From a bacterium (GTDB lineage: Bacteria > NPL-UPA2 > JAGMAN01), in NCBI GenBank assembly GCA_023130215.1, contig JAGMAN010000133.1:1-6543 (forward strand): a stretch of 6,543 bases of DNA. Reading direction: 5' to 3'. Both the position numbers and the translations under genes were made by a program. The notes beneath the pieces are model-generated. The model did no database searches. It was given only the letters and a program-made list of their open reading frames with translations, and was not told the DNA's origin. Numbering within the stretch: the first letter of the stretch is position 1; every line of letters begins with the position of its first letter. This document shows, one piece after another, positions 6,457 through 6,543 of the stretch.

Positions 6457-6543
6457 ATGAAAATGATTAAATTTGAAAAAATATTCGTAAATCCTAGTGC
6501 ACGAGCCCGCAACATAAAGATTATTGAACGATTATTTAGTCAA
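6457..6543 (+). CDS. Start of an AT-rich gene, possibly a SAM-dependent methyltransferase (3' end missing)
   Basis: ATG 6457 follows an ideal AGGAGGT site and opens a frame that reaches the window end (29 codons). The peptide begins MKMIKFEKIFVNPSARAR and continues with NIKIIERLFSQ. A basic N-terminus with FEK-FVN and then a helix resembles the lead-in helix of some class I SAM-dependent methyltransferases, but the diagnostic glycine-rich motif would lie beyond the window, so this is a weak guess. A second in-frame ATG is at 6463, less well spaced from the ribosome binding site. The visible part has 25 G or C in 87 bases, clearly lower than the operon before it, which could reflect a different origin. 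It has its own promoter region and palindromic candidate operator, so it is probably controlled separately from the upstream genes. Confidence 0.75.
   Translation, partial: MKMIKFEKIFVNPSARARNIKIIERLFSQ

Larger units (their letters stand above)
6246..6470 (+). other. Open frame of uncertain status in the leader (possible small or decayed gene)
   Basis: A reading frame is open through this region and ends at TAA 6468-6470, overlapping the next gene by 14 nt. From GTG 6246 it would encode 74 residues, starting VKEAESLDKLWSEEK. That codon lies about 4 nt after the predicted transcription start, so it would be nearly leaderless, and no Shine-Dalgarno precedes it. The frame stays open upstream to about 6099, but that part translates from homopolymer-rich sequence and looks non-coding. 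The first 50 or so residues have plausible soluble-protein composition. Against a gene: the frame runs through the 21-bp palindrome, the dyad with -10-like boxes and the downstream ribosome binding site. I recognise no family. It could be a chance frame or a gene remnant into which regulatory sequence has evolved. Confidence 0.2.

Overview
The window is bacterial and almost entirely coding on the + strand up to about 6088. The large genes identify themselves by conserved motifs, but none fixes the phylum. The iron-sulphur proteins, the permease fused to a PTS EIIA domain, and the TTG start fit an uncultured anaerobic bacterium. That is an inference from gene content.

Layout. Bases 1-1560 hold the 3' part of an APC-family amino acid/cation permease whose cytoplasmic tail is a PTS EIIA type-2-like domain; its start lies outside the window. 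Bases 1560-3428 are a complete mnmG (tRNA wobble-uridine modification). Bases 3429-5402 are a complete DinG/XPD-type iron-sulphur helicase starting at TTG. Bases 5399-6088 are a short QueG-like protein with two 4Fe-4S cluster motifs. The junctions are very tight (1-nt overlap, 0-nt gap, 4-nt ATGA overlap), so the four genes look like one translationally coupled transcript with no room for internal terminators. MnmG and true QueG both act on the tRNA wobble base, but the QueG-like protein here is too short to be a standard epoxyqueuosine reductase, so a shared tRNA role is only a possibility.

Bases 6089-6456 are a non-coding or weakly coding control region with distinct character. It has a pyrimidine-rich stretch with tandem TTTCCTG, two T8 runs, and a near-consensus sigma70-type promoter (TTGACA, 17 nt, TATAAA with TG extension). 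It also has a perfect 21-bp palindrome, a second imperfect dyad overlapping -10-like hexamers, and a strong AGGAGGT ribosome binding site. These lead into a new AT-rich gene starting at 6457 that runs off the window; its first 29 residues vaguely resemble the N-termini of small SAM-dependent methyltransferases.

The first four genes are housekeeping-type and ordinary. The part most worth a second look is the regulated leader at 6207-6456 and the unseen gene it controls. I did not find direct evidence of a new multi-gene system, mobile element, CRISPR array or RNA gene.
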